Source: a bacterium UBP14_UBA6098 (lineage in GTDB: Bacteria > UBP14 > UBA6098). From it: a stretch of 41,327 nucleotides of DNA. Below are positions 32,667-41,279 of this stretch, in pieces. Location: contig DIWU01000016.1 of the NCBI GenBank assembly GCA_002428525.1, positions 1 through 41,327 of the forward strand, written 5' to 3'. The stretch's first letter is position 1; the number at the start of each line of letters is the position of its first letter. The position numbers were made by a program, and so were the translations under genes. The notes beneath the pieces are model-generated. The model did no database searches. It saw only the letters and a list, made by a program, of their open reading frames with translations, and was not told the origin of the DNA.

Positions 32667-34400
32667 TTGAAAAAGGTATTGATAATCTTAGCTATTGTCT
32701 TAGTAGTGCTTTTTGTGGCGGCGCTATTTATGGTTAAGGCCATGTCGGGCTTCTCGGGCAAGGTGGCCTCGGTAAACAAGCCCTCGGTGCTCGTTGTCGA
32801 TCTTTCGCAGGAATACCCCGAGCGGGGTTCGTTCGATTTTTCGGGTTACACCTTCAAGCGGCAAACCAATTTCCTCTCTTTGATCCGCGCGGTCGAGGCG
32901 GCCGCCGAGGACGACAATATCCTCGCCATGTCTTTGAAGGCCGACGGCGTCGGCCTTTCGAGAACGCAGATCGAGGAGCTTTCCAAAGCGGTGAAGGCCT
33001 TCAGGGAATCGGGGAAGACGGTCTATTCGTTCTTGTCCGGGGCCTCTATGGGCGGGCTTTTGGCCGCCTCGATGGCCGACAGTGTTTATATGCCGCCCAC
33101 CGGCGATTTCATGCTTTTGGGCATGGCGATTATGCCGATGTTCTTTTCCGGCGCGGCGGAGAAGATTGGGATCGGTTTCGATGTAATTCAGATAGGCGAT
33201 TATAAGGGCGCGGCCGAGATGTTCACCGAGAAGGGCTTCACAGCGCCGCTTCGCGAGAATTACACCTCGATTCTCGATGCGCTTTACGCCGATTGGCTTT
33301 CGACTGTTTCACAAGGGTGCGGAATTCCGGCGGAGAAGCTCGAGGAGGCCGTTAATACCGGTGTTTTCAGCGCCAAGGAGGGTTTGGAGATGGGCCTGAT
33401 CGACGGCATTCTCTACCCTCAGGAGTATCGCGCAAAGATTCTCGCTTTGGTCGATGACAAAGATGACCGGATCGTCTCGGTTTCAAAGTATTCCTCCGCG
33501 AAGAGGGCGGATTCGGGCAAGCGCAAGATCGCGGTTGTGTATTGCCTCGGCAATATTCACGCCGGCCCCTCGCAGAACAACCCATTCCGCAATAACTATT
33601 CTATCGGCGACGAGACCTTTATCGAGGCTATCGACAAGGCCGCGAAGGACGAGACCGTCGAGGCGATCCTGCTTCGCGTGGACTCGCCCGGGGGAAGCGC
33701 GCTGGCGAGCGATTTCATCTGGAAATCGATCGTCGATGCGAAGGAGAAAAAGCCGGTGGTAGTAAGTATGGGCGGCGTCGCCGCGAGCGGCGGCTATTAT
33801 ATCAGCATGCCCGCCGATTCGATATTCTGCGACGCGAACACGATAACCGGCTCGATCGGGGTTATCTTCATGAAGTTCCATGCCGAGCAACTTATGGAAA
33901 AACTCGGCGTCACGGTGGATACGGTTATCCGCGGGTCGCTCGCCGACGATTTTTCGATTCACAAGGGCATGGACGCGGACGCTTACGAGGCCTTCCGCAA
34001 ATCGACCGAGGGGATTTACAATATATTCACATCGAAGGCCGCCGAGGGCCGCGGCCTTGAGCTCGACTCGCTATTGAATCTTGCAGGCGGACGGATCTGG
34101 ACCGGGCGTCAGGCGGTCGATAACCATCTGGCCGACCGGGTGGCGTCGTTCTCCGAGGCTATCGAGGCGACTGCCAAGATGGCCTCTATTCCAATGAATG
34201 AACTCGGAATTGTGACATATCCGAAGGAAAAGAGCTGGATCGAATTCGCGTTCGAGGTTAATTCCGGCTCGGCCTCTCGGTCGAACTCGCTTCTCGACAA
34301 GCTCGAGATCACGCTTCAACCCTATATCGACGCGGTTTCCATGTTCCGAAGCGGCGAGCCATTAATGCTTCTGCCCGTGAAGGTTGACTGCGGCGATTAA
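32667..34400 (+). CDS. sppA: Signal peptide peptidase SppA, long (67K) type
   Basis: 577 residues from TTG at 32667, chosen because GGAGG (32657-32661) is correctly spaced for it. The ATG at 32655 would itself overlap that ribosome site and has none of its own (581 residues if used). One N-terminal membrane anchor (VLIILAIVLVVLFVAALFMV) is followed by two tandem protease domains, as in E. coli SppA. The catalytic Lys is in GDYKGAAEMF (residue 180 of this form) and the Ser in VAASGGYYISMPAD (residue 374), one in each domain as expected. The product is a serine-lysine protease that degrades cleaved signal peptides in the membrane. That is apt for a cell that exports so many large proteins. It stands alone on the plus strand. 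Confidence 0.93.
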   Translation: MKKVLIILAIVLVVLFVAALFMVKAMSGFSGKVASVNKPSVLVVDLSQEYPERGSFDFSGYTFKRQTNFLSLIRAVEAAAEDDNILAMSLKADGVGLSRTQIEELSKAVKAFRESGKTVYSFLSGASMGGLLAASMADSVYMPPTGDFMLLGMAIMPMFFSGAAEKIGIGFDVIQIGDYKGAAEMFTEKGFTAPLRENYTSILDALYADWLSTVSQGCGIPAEKLEEAVNTGVFSAKEGLEMGLIDGILYPQEYRAKILALVDDKDDRIVSVSKYSSAKRADSGKRKIAVVYCLGNIHAGPSQNNPFRNNYSIGDETFIEAIDKAAKDETVEAILLRVDSPGGSALASDFIWKSIVDAKEKKPVVVSMGGVAASGGYYISMPADSIFCDANTITGSIGVIFMKFHAEQLMEKLGVTVDTVIRGSLADDFSIHKGMDADAYEAFRKSTEGIYNIFTSKAAEGRGLELDSLLNLAGGRIWTGRQAVDNHLADRVASFSEAIEATAKMASIPMNELGIVTYPKEKSWIEFAFEVNSGSASRSNSLLDKLEITLQPYIDAVSMFRSGEPLMLLPVKVDCGD

Positions 34401-34435
34401 ATAATTCCAACGATAGATAATATCGCGAGGGGAGC

Positions 34436-34747
34436 TTAGATATTATATCCGAGCTCCCTAAGCTTTGTTTTGCCGTCCTCTGTGATCTTCTCGACCGACC
34501 AGCGAGGCTCGAAGGTGAGATTCACCTTGACCTCATCGACGCCCTCGACCTGCGCGACCGCCTCCTCGACCATCTTAGTGAGTATCTGGTGCATCGGGCA
34601 ACCGGGGATAGTGAGGGTCATGTCGATCTCAACGCGGGATGAATCGATGCGGACATCGTATATAAAGCCCAAATCGACGACATTGACGGGGATCTCCGGG
34701 TCGAAGACATTCTTCAAAGCGCTTATGATCTGTGTTTTTTCAATCAA
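34436..34747 (-). CDS. MIP18-family (DUF59) iron-sulfur assembly factor, SufT/PaaD-like
   Basis: 103 residues. The start is TTG at 34745-34747, preceded by GAGGAG. Signatures are DPEIPVNVVDLGFIYDV, MTLTIPGCPMHQ (with the conserved Cys) and FEPRWSVEKI. Family members help insert or mature 4Fe-4S clusters (SufT, eukaryotic MIP18) or serve in phenylacetate oxidation (PaaD); with no paa genes nearby, a cluster-assembly role is more likely. That would suit the iron-sulfur enzymes of this window (AmrS, FTR). It has its own promoter at 34793-34820. Confidence 0.9.
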   Translation of the reverse strand: MIEKTQIISALKNVFDPEIPVNVVDLGFIYDVRIDSSRVEIDMTLTIPGCPMHQILTKMVEEAVAQVEGVDEVKVNLTFEPRWSVEKITEDGKTKLRELGYNI

Positions 34748-34792
34748 TTTGACTCCTCTTTTTTTGTCATAAATAAAAACAAATCTATATGA

Positions 34793-34820
34793 AATTTACT
34801 CCATATCGTCTGAAAATCAA
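34793..34820 (-). promoter_or_regulatory. Predicted promoter of the MIP18/SufT-family gene
   Basis: On the minus strand TTGATT (34815-34820), 16 bases, TAAATT (34793-34798). It starts just beyond the terminator of the upstream giant gene. Confidence 0.45.
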
Positions 34821-34821
34821 C

Positions 34822-34856
34822 AAATAAAAGAGGCCGGAGATAATTCTCCGGCCTCT
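34822..34856 (-). terminator. Rho-independent terminator of the 1791-residue protein gene
   Basis: On the minus strand a 12-pair perfect stem AGAGGCCGGAGA / TCTCCGGCCTCT with a four-base loop, followed by TTTATTT. It lies 26 bases after the stop codon. Confidence 0.92.
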
Positions 34857-34882
34857 GAACCCTAAAGGGTTTTGGATTTCGC

Positions 34883-37800
34883 TTACTTGATAAGCGTCAT
34901 CTTTCTGGTCTGCTTGAAGTCGCCTGCGGTGACCTTGTAGAGGTAGATACCGCTCGGGACCTCACGACCATTGATGTCGCGGCCGTTCCAGATGATTCTC
35001 TGGAAGCCGGCTTCCATCTCGCCATCGACGAGTGTGCTAACCTTCTGACCGAGGAGATCGAAGACCTCGACCGTAACATTGGCCTTTGCCGGAAGCGCGA
35101 CTGTGAACTCGGTTGTCGCGTTGAACGGGTTTGGCTTGTTGGCGGAGAGGGCGAATTCCTCGGGGAGTTTCCTTTCCTCGACCTCGAGCGGGACATCGCC
35201 GAGGGTCATTGTGAACCTGCGTGGGCTCGATGTGCTCGTGAAGGTGTAGGAGAAGGTCTCGCGCATGTTGACATGCTCGCCGGTTGTGATGTCGGTCATC
35301 GAGAGGTTCCATCTGCTGTCGAGGTTCATCACGCCGCAAGAGACATCGTCGGCGGTCGGGACTCTGTCCCTCGGCCAAGAGATGGTCACTTGCATACCGG
35401 CGGGTATGTCTCTAACGACAAATGTCCAGTCTTTGCTCGAGAAGCTGAAGTTCTGCTTCGTGTCTCTCGCGAGCCTCGAACCTGAATAATCGAAGAAGGC
35501 CTTAATCGTTCCACCGGGTGTGGGGATGTTCGGCTCGACGATATCATAGTCGCAGAGGCCATCGGTGGCGAGGTTGTTGACGCTGAGATAGTTATATGTA
35601 TCGACGCGTCTGTCGGAGCCGTTGACCGCGGAGACCGAGATGCGAAGCGCGAATTCGGCCGGATTGATTGTCTTGACCTTTTCGGCGCTGGGCTTGAACT
35701 TCGCGACGAAGGTCTCGAGCGTTCCATCCTGCGGATAGATGATATTGGAGACCACAGCCGGGTTGCCGGGGCGGGTGTTGATTAAGTAGCCGCGCCAGCT
35801 ATCGATGTAGTTGTCCTCACCGTGGCCGCCGAGGGTCGGGCTATAGAACTTATAGCCCTCTTTCTCGGACCATGTCCAGTATTCCGGATGGATATAGGTG
35901 AAGTCGGAGGCCGCGTAAACAGCGTCCCAATCGACGCGCTTGTCATACGGGTTACCGATCAACCACCAGCCGTAGCTCGGGCTTTCGGTCGGGTAATAGA
36001 CGGGATAGGTGAAGTCGCCGGCGGCATAAGGCGCGCCGTAAACATCCCAGAACGTTCCCTCGAGCCATGTTTTGAGGTAGTAGCCGCGTCCGCGAGTGAA
36101 GCATGTGGGCAACTCGTAGATGCCGCCGTCCTGATTCCAACCCCAGATGTTCGAGCTTGTGTGATCGACATTGAACGGGACGATGTCATCCCTGAACTGG
36201 GTGAAGGGATCGACCGGGTTCGCGACGACCGGAACCGAGATTAGATTCCAACCCTTGTGTTCCTTCGGAAGGACTTGGACATGGGCTGGGATCACTGTCG
36301 GGTCGAGTTCGCGGTCGGGATAGAAATATAGGTCGAAGTCGTAGTCGCCAACCGGATTGGCATAAGCCGGGTTGACCAGTGCGAAGGTGACACATTCGCC
36401 CGGAGCGATGAAGCCGGTGGCGGGTTCGACGAACATACCGCCCGGAAGGGCCGCGGCGGGAGCTTGAAGGACATAAACCTTTCTGGTGTTCATATTGACG
36501 ATCCAGATTCTACCCTGATGATCGACCTCGAGACCCGCGAGGGCATAACCGCCGGCCCAGCCGGCATTCGGCGAGGGGATTGCGTTTACGACTGTTGCGG
36601 AATTCGGATCGATTTCATAGAGGTAATCTGAGGGATCGCTCGTGGCATACCAAATCGTCCTTCTGCTCGGGTCGAAGCCGATGCCTGCGCAGTTGGGGGC
36701 GGAGAAGGTGCGAATCACCTGGCCGGGGACATCCCAGCTCTTGCCTTTGATCTCGTAGATCAAATTGCTGTTCCAGCCGCCGCAGTAGAACAAGTCCCTG
36801 CCGTAGTCGTAGGCGACGCCGCGCTGAGAAACTCCCGTCCAAGTCGGGTTTCCGAGGGAATCGACGATATCGCCGGTTTGGACATCGAAGGCGTAGAGCT
36901 TGTTGGTTCCGCCGACAGCGACCTGCCACATAAGCTGGTTGTTGTCGTCCCATGTGAGATCGCCCATCCAGCTGGCCTCGCCGAGGCCGGTGAAGTCGTA
37001 GCCGACACCGGTCCAAGCGCCGGTGGTCGCGCTGAAGCGCATATCCTCGGCTGAACCCCATCCAATGTCGATATTGGAGAGCCAGAAATGTTGAATATCG
37101 AGTCTCTTCCAGAGGCCGATGCCCCAAGGAGTATCGGTGATGAGTGCAACATCGAAGCTGTCGATGACATCGCCGACATCGGAAGGTCTTTCGCGAACCA
37201 TATCCTTATAATCGACGGTGAGGGCCTTTCTGTTAATCGGGGAGATCTCGTTGTCGATTGCCTTTGTCGCGAAGGTCTCGGTGGGATCGATCTCGATCGA
37301 GGCCATCATGGATGCACCGCCGTCGAGCGGGAATCCGGACCAGAGATACCAAACTGTATCTTCGGTCGGGTTGCAAAGCTCGAAGAGCAGGGAATCGTCG
37401 ATGGTTTGATCGAGCTGACCGACGATTTCGGTAATATCGATCGGGCAGATCGGGACGAGCACGGTCGTGACATGGTCGATGAAGACGATGACGTCCTTTT
37501 GGTTCGGCCAGTAGCCGGGCTTTCCGGCCATGACTGTGACCTCGCCGTATTGAATGTTCTCGAGGAGGACGCTACCGTCGGGGCCGGTGTAGCCGGAGCC
37601 GCCCGGAGCGTTGACCTTAGCGCCTTCGATGACCGAATAGGAATTGCAGTCGTAAACATAAACGCGAAGGCCGCCGGTCGGGGGCGGGGTGGTCATCCAC
37701 ACAAAGTCGTCCACATACCAGCCGGCGTCATTGATGGAGGCGTCGGAGGAGAAGTGGAAGCGAATGTGGGTCATATCCGGGTTGATGGCGATGCGCTGTT

Positions 37801-40258
37801 TTAACCAAATATCCCATTCGCCAGCGTCGCCGGACCAAGCCATCTCGCCGGTCATGTAGGGGTTGAGGGTCGAGATGGGGAGGTTATAGGCCGAATCGAG
37901 CGGGGTGGCGATGACCCATGTGAGACCGCCGTCGGTGGAATACTTGATGTTTCCGCCGTCGTAGGCTGTGGTTGATCCATCCTCCGCCTTGAGCCACTGC
38001 CACCATGAGAATTCTGTAGCCAGAGCCGGGACTGGGAGATCGAGCTTCCAGTTAGCGTTGGCAATGTAGTTAGCGGAGATGAGGGTTCCCCAGCATCTTG
38101 ATCCGCTATGGGCGGTTGCCGGGCCGACCGATGATGGTATTCCCCACTCCCAGCCACCGGTGAGAGGATCGGGGACAGCGCCGCCGTCATCGCCCTCGAG
38201 GTCGATGATGGGGATGGGTGTAAGGAAGATGGTGTCAACATAGGTGGTTTCGCCGGCGACTATATCGACGACCGGGCTCCAACCTATATTATAATTGGGG
38301 AACGAAGCGATGACCTGATTATCGCCGATTCCGATTCCTTCGATGATGAAGTAACCGGTTGCGTCGGTGAGGGTGCTGAGACCTGAGCCGAGGCCTTCAC
38401 AGATGATATTAGCATCTGCGCCGGGGGTGTCGGTGAGGTCGGCATAACCGACGATGTAGCCTGTCGGGCGCGGGGAGAGTGTGAAGTCTTGGCGGGTTCT
38501 TGCGCCCTCGACGATGATGACGCCGAACACGGTGTCGCCGAAGAACGAGGGGTGCGTGCAATATGCCGCATGTGTTCCCGGAAGGATATGATCGAACTCA
38601 TAGTATCCGGTGGCGTCGGTGGTTCCGGTGAGGCTGGTTCCGACGATACCGACGGTAGCGCCGGAGTGGTCGGTTCTGCCGGTGAGGGTAACATAACCCC
38701 AAAGCTCTCCGCCTTCGGGCGGAGGAGTCGAGCAGTAGCGAACCGCTCTTCCGGGGATGAGGCCGAGGTAATCGGTGCTACCGGAAACGCCGTCATACCA
38801 GTATTGAATGCCTTCCGTGCCGTTGTCGTTGCTTATTCCGAGCGAACCGGTCGAACCGTTGACAGTTGAGTAGCGAACAACGACTGAGCCGTTGCCGCCC
38901 GGATGGGTTTCGATAGCGGGATTGACGAAAACGATCTGGAAGGTTTCCGAGGGGCCGGACCAGCGCGGAACGGCGTCATATTGGAAGATGACCGTGTCGT
39001 TATCGGCGCTAATATAGTAGTATATCTCGCCGGTGGTGGTTGTGTTGAAGTCAACCCACCAAGGGGCGATCATGGGCATCGGCTCCGCGGCGCGCGGCAA
39101 TGGATAGTAGAACCAGGAAGTATAATACGGATTCAGGCCGAGCGAAATCCAACCGTTGCTGGCAATCCAGACGGTGTCGTAATCGACGCCATACCAACGA
39201 TAGGAGAACGGCAGTAAAAGCCAACCGGAAATATCGTCGCCCCAAAGCCCGGTATTCCAGCCGATGGTGGAGATATCCTGCCAAGTCGGATTGGGGGACA
39301 TCGGGAAACCGGTTCCGTCCTCGTAAACATAGTAGTTACCGCTGACAACCATATTACAGGTTGTAGAGGTTCCGGTCGAGGGCGGGGTATAGGTGTCGGT
39401 TGCCTTGAAATAGTAGCTGATCTGATCCCAGTCGCTCAGGCCGGGGATGGTCGCGGTGTAGGCACCCGTGCCGTCGGGCGCGCCGGTGACATAGGTCATC
39501 GTCACGCAGGTCTCGGCTCCGCCGTTAATAGTATAGCAGACCTGAACCGAGGTTGGAACCACGCCGGTTGCGTCGGCGATATTGACATTAACAGGATAGC
39601 TGGTGGTTCCGGAGGGAATCGACGGCTCGCATGTAAATGCGAAGATCGGGGGTTCGGGCTCGGAAGGGGCCTCATAAGCCAGAACGACTACATTATCGAC
39701 TTCCCACCAGTTGTCGTCGTAGCTATAGCGAGAAGCGTGGAAAGAGATTTTGCAGTTGGTATAGCCATCCGCGAGAGCGGTGATATTGATCCTGCGCGTT
39801 TCGTGGATTGTTCCCGAACCGGTAGCGCCGTAGTTCCACAGGGTATTTGGCCATGTAGTTCCACCATCGGTGGATAGACGAACTTTGTTGTCCCCGGTGG
39901 TGACTGAATATCGGCTGTAGTCGGTTTCATAAACAACAACGATCGAATCGTATGTTCCTGTTGTTGTGTTGAAAGTGGGTGAAATCAACCAATCGTCCCA
40001 TGTTTCGGCGGGTAGCCAGTGAAGTCTCGCGACGGGAGAAGTTGTCCACGATCCGGAGGGGGTGGCACTGGGGTGCCAGTCGTTTGCGTTCTCGGTGGGT
40101 GTAGTCTCGCTACCTCCGACAATTCTCGTCCAACCGAAAGGCGGTGAAGCGGGAGTTGCCCATGTGTCGAAAGTCTCGAGGGGGAAAAGCTCCACTTGCG
40201 CAAATGCGCAGAAAGCGAGCGTCAACAGCCCTAAAAAGAGCATAGCCTTAGGCCTCAT
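34883..40258 (-). CDS. Giant exported multidomain protein with C-terminal sorting domain
   Basis: 1791 residues. The ATG follows AAGGAGGA. The signal peptide is residues 1-20 (MLFLGLLTLAFCAFA). In order: a MAM/choice-of-anchor-J-like domain (about 25-195, ending in NWWEVDNVVVLAYE); an Ig-like segment; a region with VWIASNGWISLG and APWWVDFN, typical of extracellular beta modules; two carboxypeptidase-regulatory-like domains (about 545-710, with TDATGYYEFDHILPG and TDATGYFIIEGIGIGD); a second choice-of-anchor-like domain (about 715-890, AGWYVDDFVW); a third regulatory-like domain; a propeller-like stretch with repeated W/Y/G motifs (about 1080-1300); a GWNLISVP module near 1334; and the sorting domain (KPNPFNATTEFTVALPAK, EVFDLLGQKVSTL, VPSGIYLYKV, RKMTLIK). 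No catalytic residues are recognisable. Likely an adhesin or surface-layer component. Strong promoter and terminator make it monocistronic. Confidence 0.88.
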   Translation of the reverse strand: MRPKAMLFLGLLTLAFCAFAQVELFPLETFDTWATPASPPFGWTRIVGGSETTPTENANDWHPSATPSGSWTTSPVARLHWLPAETWDDWLISPTFNTTTGTYDSIVVVYETDYSRYSVTTGDNKVRLSTDGGTTWPNTLWNYGATGSGTIHETRRINITALADGYTNCKISFHASRYSYDDNWWEVDNVVVLAYEAPSEPEPPIFAFTCEPSIPSGTTSYPVNVNIADATGVVPTSVQVCYTINGGAETCVTMTYVTGAPDGTGAYTATIPGLSDWDQISYYFKATDTYTPPSTGTSTTCNMVVSGNYYVYEDGTGFPMSPNPTWQDISTIGWNTGLWGDDISGWLLLPFSYRWYGVDYDTVWIASNGWISLGLNPYYTSWFYYPLPRAAEPMPMIAPWWVDFNTTTTGEIYYYISADNDTVIFQYDAVPRWSGPSETFQIVFVNPAIETHPGGNGSVVVRYSTVNGSTGSLGISNDNGTEGIQYWYDGVSGSTDYLGLIPGRAVRYCSTPPPEGGELWGYVTLTGRTDHSGATVGIVGTSLTGTTDATGYYEFDHILPGTHAAYCTHPSFFGDTVFGVIIVEGARTRQDFTLSPRPTGYIVGYADLTDTPGADANIICEGLGSGLSTLTDATGYFIIEGIGIGDNQVIASFPNYNIGWSPVVDIVAGETTYVDTIFLTPIPIIDLEGDDGGAVPDPLTGGWEWGIPSSVGPATAHSGSRCWGTLISANYIANANWKLDLPVPALATEFSWWQWLKAEDGSTTAYDGGNIKYSTDGGLTWVIATPLDSAYNLPISTLNPYMTGEMAWSGDAGEWDIWLKQRIAINPDMTHIRFHFSSDASINDAGWYVDDFVWMTTPPPTGGLRVYVYDCNSYSVIEGAKVNAPGGSGYTGPDGSVLLENIQYGEVTVMAGKPGYWPNQKDVIVFIDHVTTVLVPICPIDITEIVGQLDQTIDDSLLFELCNPTEDTVWYLWSGFPLDGGASMMASIEIDPTETFATKAIDNEISPINRKALTVDYKDMVRERPSDVGDVIDSFDVALITDTPWGIGLWKRLDIQHFWLSNIDIGWGSAEDMRFSATTGAWTGVGYDFTGLGEASWMGDLTWDDNNQLMWQVAVGGTNKLYAFDVQTGDIVDSLGNPTWTGVSQRGVAYDYGRDLFYCGGWNSNLIYEIKGKSWDVPGQVIRTFSAPNCAGIGFDPSRRTIWYATSDPSDYLYEIDPNSATVVNAIPSPNAGWAGGYALAGLEVDHQGRIWIVNMNTRKVYVLQAPAAALPGGMFVEPATGFIAPGECVTFALVNPAYANPVGDYDFDLYFYPDRELDPTVIPAHVQVLPKEHKGWNLISVPVVANPVDPFTQFRDDIVPFNVDHTSSNIWGWNQDGGIYELPTCFTRGRGYYLKTWLEGTFWDVYGAPYAAGDFTYPVYYPTESPSYGWWLIGNPYDKRVDWDAVYAASDFTYIHPEYWTWSEKEGYKFYSPTLGGHGEDNYIDSWRGYLINTRPGNPAVVSNIIYPQDGTLETFVAKFKPSAEKVKTINPAEFALRISVSAVNGSDRRVDTYNYLSVNNLATDGLCDYDIVEPNIPTPGGTIKAFFDYSGSRLARDTKQNFSFSSKDWTFVVRDIPAGMQVTISWPRDRVPTADDVSCGVMNLDSRWNLSMTDITTGEHVNMRETFSYTFTSTSSPRRFTMTLGDVPLEVEERKLPEEFALSANKPNPFNATTEFTVALPAKANVTVEVFDLLGQKVSTLVDGEMEAGFQRIIWNGRDINGREVPSGIYLYKVTAGDFKQTRKMTLIK

Positions 40259-40315
40259 TCTTAGTCCTCCTTCTTGATTTAGAATAATAATTCTCCGTTT
40301 TTCATAATTTGTAAA

Positions 40316-40344
40316 AAAATACTTGGCCCATCCCTCAATGTCAA
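40316..40344 (-). promoter_or_regulatory. Predicted promoter of the giant exported protein gene
   Basis: On the minus strand TTGACA (40339-40344), exactly 17 bases, TATTTT (40316-40321), giving a leader of about 50 bases. Confidence 0.6.
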
Positions 40345-40442
40345 GGCCTTTTTGCCCCAGATAATAACTATTTAGGCGAATATAATTCCGCCTTAGTTTT
40401 TAAAGGTTTAATTTTACTGTTTTCCCACGACTTTGTTGCGTG

Positions 40443-40470
40443 TTGAAAATAGCGACCATATTTATATATT
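40443..40470 (+). promoter_or_regulatory. Predicted flavin reductase promoter
   Basis: TTGAAA (40443-40448), 16 bases, TATATT (40465-40470). The ATG follows 40 bases later behind AAAAGGA. The 252-base divergent gap to the giant gene holds both promoters and nothing else I can see. Confidence 0.5.
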
Positions 40471-40510
40471 CCAAGATAATAAGTTTTTTTCAAAAAAAAA
40501 GGACTAATTT

Positions 40511-41080
40511 ATGAAAATTAAAATCGATGAGCCATATCCGCTTCTCGCGCCGATACCGGCCGCGGTGATCGCGGTAGCGAGCGAGCGTAGCGGCGACAAT
40601 CTTATAACGCTTGCGTGGGTAGGCGTAGCGTGTTCCGAGCCACCGTGTGTGAGCATCGCGATTCGGAAACAGGCGCGACACAGCTATCACATTATTCACG
40701 AGAATCCCGAATTCACGGTGAATATCGCGCACCGCTCTCAGGTCGAGGCGGTGGACCTGTGCGGGGTGCTTCACGGCGACAAGGTCGATAAGTGGTCCGC
40801 GGCCGGTCTATCTCGCGAGGCCTCGGAGTTCATATCGGTTCCGAGGGTCAAAGAGTTTCCGGTCAATCTCGAGTGCAAGGTGGTTCACAGTGTAGTTTTG
40901 GGGACTCACGAGCTTTTTATCGGCGAGGTTTTAGCGACGCATATCGACGAGGGTGTCTTTTCGGAGGGAAGGCTCGATATTCGGGCTTTTGCGCCCTTGG
41001 CTTACATCACGAAAGTATGCGCCTATTATCCTATCGACACCGAAGCCGAGCTTGGCCAATACGGTTATTCTAAGCGGTGA
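40511..41080 (+). CDS. Flavin reductase-like FMN-binding protein
   Basis: 189 residues. The ATG has AAAAGGA upstream. It is the split-barrel flavin reductase domain: NLITLAWVGVACSEPPCVSIAI near the start, then SYHIIHENPEFTVNIAHRSQ, and the later HELFIGEVLATHID and APLAYI. Members bind FMN and act as NAD(P)H:flavin oxidoreductases or, in anaerobes, as flavoredoxins that carry electrons. Which of these applies cannot be told. Cys residues near 38 and 43 lie in the expected flavin region. It stands alone, upstream of tRNA-Lys. Confidence 0.9.
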   Translation: MKIKIDEPYPLLAPIPAAVIAVASERSGDNLITLAWVGVACSEPPCVSIAIRKQARHSYHIIHENPEFTVNIAHRSQVEAVDLCGVLHGDKVDKWSAAGLSREASEFISVPRVKEFPVNLECKVVHSVVLGTHELFIGEVLATHIDEGVFSEGRLDIRAFAPLAYITKVCAYYPIDTEAELGQYGYSKR

Positions 41081-41164
41081 TCGGGCGGGCGGTTTTCGCG
41101 CGCACTTTGGGTGGGTATATTCGAGCGGTGACAAAGGCGTTGCCTACACTTTTTCATAAAGAAC

Positions 41165-41193
41165 TTGACATACATGCCCGCAATCGGTATTTT
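41165..41193 (+). promoter_or_regulatory. Predicted tRNA-Lys promoter
   Basis: TTGACA (41165-41170), 17 bases, TATTTT (41188-41193); the tRNA begins 13 bases after the -10 box. Confidence 0.6.
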
Positions 41194-41206
41194 AGGCCGA
41201 CTATTT

Positions 41207-41279
41207 GAGGGTGTAGCTCAGTAGGTAGAGCACCGGCCTTTTAAGCCGGTTGTCGTGGGTTCGAAACCCCCCACCCTCA
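41207..41279 (+). tRNA. tRNA-Lys (anticodon TTT)
   Basis: 73 bases. The acceptor stem GAGGGTG pairs with CACCCTC. The D stem is GCTC/GAGC. The anticodon stem CCGGC/GCCGG encloses the loop CTTTTAA with TTT at 41240-41242. The T loop is TTCGAAA. One T-stem position is a T/C mismatch (GTGGG against CCCCC). The 3' CCA is not encoded, so it must be added afterwards. Confidence 0.95.
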
